From Mycobacterium sp. D16Q14 (GTDB taxonomy: Bacteria > Actinomycetota > Actinomycetes > Mycobacteriales > Mycobacteriaceae), in assembly GCA_002013415.1 (NCBI GenBank), contig MAEX01000005.1, positions 124,001 through 188,000 on the forward strand: a stretch of 64,000 bases of DNA, given 5' to 3'. The position numbers and the translations under genes were made by a program. Within the stretch, counting starts at the first letter, position 1, and each line of letters begins with the position of its first letter. Below are positions 61,939 to 64,000 of this stretch, piece after piece. The notes beneath the pieces were generated by a model, which did not search any database, had not been told where the DNA came from, and saw only the letters and a program-made list of their open reading frames with translations.

Positions 61939-62424
61939 ATGCCTTCGCTTGACGCAGTCGATGAAGCCTTCCTGTCCAGCGCTCCCGTGAGAGCGAGCCA
62001 CACCATCTCCGTACCGGTATCCGCCGACACGGTGTGGCGTGAGCTGACCAACGACACCACGCTGCGGTGGTTGGCTCCGGGTATCAGGGTCGTGTGGGGT
62101 AACCCGCGCGCCGGTGTCGGTGCTGTCCGCAAGATCGGGCCCGCTGTGGGTCCGAAGGTGAATGAGCACTACTTCCTCTGGGAGGAAGGACGGCGGAAGG
62201 CGTTCTACGTCACGAGCATGCCGGTGCCGGTGCCTGGCCTGCGTGCCTTCGCCGAGGACTATGTGGTGACTCCGACGGATCGTGGTGCCGACTTCACTTG
62301 GGCATGGGCCATCGACGGCACTGGCCCGATTCGCTATGCCACCCCCGCGGTGAGTGCCATCGTCGGTTTCTCGATGAAGCGCACCCAGAGATACTTCGAC
62401 AAGATCGCCGCTGCCGGGAGGTAA
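61939..62424 (+). CDS. SRPBCC-family protein
   Basis: A 161-residue protein with a START/SRPBCC fold: SHTISVPVSADTVWRELTND at the first strand, WLAPGIRV, a central sheet with EEGRRKAFYVTSMP and the C-terminal helix MKRTQRYFDKI. Ligand unknown; it may bind a lipid or aromatic. The ATG at 61939 is chosen by fold boundaries. It precedes a lipoprotein gene by 23 nt on the same strand. Confidence 0.72.
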   Translation: MPSLDAVDEAFLSSAPVRASHTISVPVSADTVWRELTNDTTLRWLAPGIRVVWGNPRAGVGAVRKIGPAVGPKVNEHYFLWEEGRRKAFYVTSMPVPVPGLRAFAEDYVVTPTDRGADFTWAWAIDGTGPIRYATPAVSAIVGFSMKRTQRYFDKIAAAGR

Positions 62425-62447
62425 GCGTTCGCCCGTACAGTGGATCC

Positions 62448-63797
62448 GTGCGCACGCTCGTCCTGCTTACGGTGATCCTGGTGGCGGCCGCCTGTGTGCC
62501 TGCCCGGAACGAGACGGATGCGGCGGCCCAAAACCCTTGCGATGTAGGTCAATACTGGACGCGCTACTACAACAACACTGATCATTCCGGCACCGCGGTG
62601 CTCGCCCGATGCGAGTACTCGGTCGGCGGGAACTTCGCGGCATCTCCAGCGCCGGGTGTGCAGGCCGACGGTTTTTCGGTCGATGCCGTCGGTTCGCTGC
62701 GATTCCCCGTGACGGGCGAGTACCAGATTGCCTCGATGAGCGGTGGCATTGTCGGGCGAGTGTGGCTCGATGACGAGCAGATCTTCGATCACGCCAACAC
62801 CCGTGACTGGGGTACCGATCTGGCCACGCGCACCGTCCAGGCTGGTGTGCATGCGGTCCGGGTCAGCTACTCCAGCGCGAGTGGCCCTGCGGTACAAGAG
62901 TTCTCGGTGTCCCAAGTGGCGCTGGGCCCGGAGTCTGCGAACGGCAACTTCTTCGCGGCTAACTCATTCTTGAATCAGCCGCTGCCGCCGAACCCGGCGA
63001 TCGACCCTCGGTCGGCGAAGTGGGTTGCCGCGCTGATGCATCATCCCGATGTCAAAGCAATCGACGTCAACGAGGACATCTGGACTACCGCCGTCTATCA
63101 CGCACCTGCGGGCACTCCCACCCGGACGGTCGCCGTCCGCAACAGCGGGAAGTCGATCGACATCCCGTATCTGCCCCATTATCTGCCCACGCAGGATGTC
63201 GACGCGCATCTGGCAATCATCGACGACATCAACGGATGTGAATACGAGTTCCAGTCCTTCACACCGGATTCGATGTCGGCGATCGCACAGGCCACCTATC
63301 GGGTAGACACAGGATCGGGCGGGCATGTCAGTGGACCCGCGCATTCGGGAGGTGAGCTGTCCTACCTCGCGGGGTTGATCACGCCGGAAGACGTACAGGC
63401 CGGAGTGATCGATCATGCGCTGCGGTTCGCGATCCCGATCAACGCACCCGCCTACGTGTACCCGGGTACGCGGTCGGACGGCACGATTCCCGATGGGGTG
63501 CCCGAGGGGATCAGAATTCAGCTTGATCCGTCCCTGGACTTGCGAACGTTGAACCTGACCCCCTTCCAGCGGATGGTTGCGGAGGCGCTGCAGAAGTACG
63601 GGGCGTTTGACGCCGACGTCGCGAAGACCTTCTCGCTGACCGCGCGCAGCGTGATCGACGGCACCCGCTACTCCACCCGGATCGACGATCTGCCGCGGGA
63701 GCTCATCGGGCATATCCGGTTCCTGACGCCGTCGATCAGCTCCACGGATATCCAGCTCGACACCGCCGTGGACAACGGATGCCGGCAGCAACACTGA
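62448..63797 (+). CDS. Large lipoprotein with PA14-like beta region
   Basis: A 449-residue lipoprotein. VRTLVLLTVILVAAAC is a lipoprotein signal (lipobox VAAAC, Cys about 16). A Cys-containing N-terminal region and a beta-rich domain (about 30-165; RFPVTGEYQIASMSGGIVGRVWL, VQAGVHAVRVSY) resemble PA14 or carbohydrate-binding folds. The second half (about 180-440) contains DVNEDIWTTAVYHAP, CEYEFQSF, SGGELSYLAGLI and RIQLDPSLDLRTLNL; I cannot name it. Extracytoplasmic and possibly sugar-related, as an acyltransferase-3 gene follows. Confidence 0.68.
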   Translation: MRTLVLLTVILVAAACVPARNETDAAAQNPCDVGQYWTRYYNNTDHSGTAVLARCEYSVGGNFAASPAPGVQADGFSVDAVGSLRFPVTGEYQIASMSGGIVGRVWLDDEQIFDHANTRDWGTDLATRTVQAGVHAVRVSYSSASGPAVQEFSVSQVALGPESANGNFFAANSFLNQPLPPNPAIDPRSAKWVAALMHHPDVKAIDVNEDIWTTAVYHAPAGTPTRTVAVRNSGKSIDIPYLPHYLPTQDVDAHLAIIDDINGCEYEFQSFTPDSMSAIAQATYRVDTGSGGHVSGPAHSGGELSYLAGLITPEDVQAGVIDHALRFAIPINAPAYVYPGTRSDGTIPDGVPEGIRIQLDPSLDLRTLNLTPFQRMVAEALQKYGAFDADVAKTFSLTARSVIDGTRYSTRIDDLPRELIGHIRFLTPSISSTDIQLDTAVDNGCRQQH

Positions 63798-63824
63798 TCT
63801 GGTAACGCTGATACCCTGCTTTCG

Positions 63825-64000
63825 GTGTCGCGACGGGCTGTGGCTGCTTACGAATCGTTTCTCGCTACGAAGAAGTTCGGGGCGCTGGACGGCTTGCGGG
63901 CACTGAGTGTTCTGGCGGTGATCTGGCACCATACGTCGGGAACGCCCGGTCCAAGGATCTCGCACAGCGGATTCATGGGCGTCGACTTCTTCTTCGCGAT
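63825..64000 (+). CDS. Acyltransferase-3 family protein (partial)
   Basis: N-terminal 58 codons of a membrane acyltransferase of the OafA/YrhL family, cut by the window end. LDGLRALSVLAVIWHH and GFMGVDFFF are the family signature in the first transmembrane helices. These enzymes add acyl groups to sugars or lipids at the membrane. GTG start at 63825. It lies 28 bp after the lipoprotein stop. Confidence 0.8.
   Translation, partial: MSRRAVAAYESFLATKKFGALDGLRALSVLAVIWHHTSGTPGPRISHSGFMGVDFFFA

Noticed and set aside
61686..61952. Small protein with a signal-peptide-like start.
   Set aside because: The frame turns Arg-rich, overlaps the SRPBCC gene and lacks a ribosome binding site. It is kept only as part of the gap note.

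Overview
The window is chromosomal DNA of a mycobacterium, most likely the Mycobacteroides abscessus-chelonae clade. The evidence is mycothiol synthase (MshD), a PPE protein, DesA1, an LmeA-like protein, MmpL and PapA proteins, high G+C, frequent GTG starts and tightly overlapped operons. The gene order of two blocks matches Mycobacterium tuberculosis from memory: sseC-cysA-thiX-lmeA-glnR-mshD-pst-phoU-LCP-dus-desA1 (Rv0814c-Rv0824c) and dapC-fadA-fadB (Rv0858c-Rv0860). Species identity is inferred.

Layout. 1-1.3 kb: two paralogous secreted proteins. 1.3-4.4 kb (minus): sulfur operon (sseC, rhodanese cysA, a DUF4395 membrane protein) led by a 21-codon ORF ending in six cysteines, then thiX and lmeA. 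4.4-12.1 kb: glnR, mshD, the phosphate system pstS-pstC-pstA-pstB with a PHO-box-like site, an oxidoreductase, and phoU. 12.2-16.8 kb (minus): LCP cell-wall ligase, dusB, desA1. 17-23.8 kb: TetR with two tandem MpaB/DUF2236 oxygenases, a GAP-family membrane protein, an SDR and transporters.

23.8-25.8 kb is a decayed mobile-element scar beside tRNA-Lys (minus), followed by tRNA-Glu, tRNA-Asp and tRNA-Phe. It holds a truncated AraC gene and a phage-repressor-like reading frame that runs into the tRNA-Lys gene. 26.8-28.3 kb: a PPE protein with a histidine-rich linker and an AT-rich palindrome upstream. 28.5-37.5 kb: catabolic genes (hydrolase, SDRs, two enoyl-CoA hydratases, two thiolase-like and two DUF35 proteins, two TetRs). 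37.6 kb: a siderophore-type binding lipoprotein. 38.8-42.6 kb: a four-gene coupled operon of exported or membrane proteins of unknown function.

42.6-50.7 kb: alpha-methylacyl-CoA racemase, a lipase, dapC-like aminotransferase, two small paralogous exported proteins, and fadA-fadB. An identical 18-bp motif lies upstream of the racemase and of fadA-fadB. 51.2-58.4 kb: PapA acyltransferase, serine esterase, a second HxxxDG acyltransferase and MmpL, which reads as a lipid assembly and export operon behind a long AT-richer leader. 58.3-60.5 kb: a TetR(B)-like repressor divergent from a RIFMO/TetX-like flavin monooxygenase, with two palindromes between them. The window ends with an F420-type oxidoreductase, an SRPBCC protein, a large lipoprotein and the start of an acyltransferase-3 gene.
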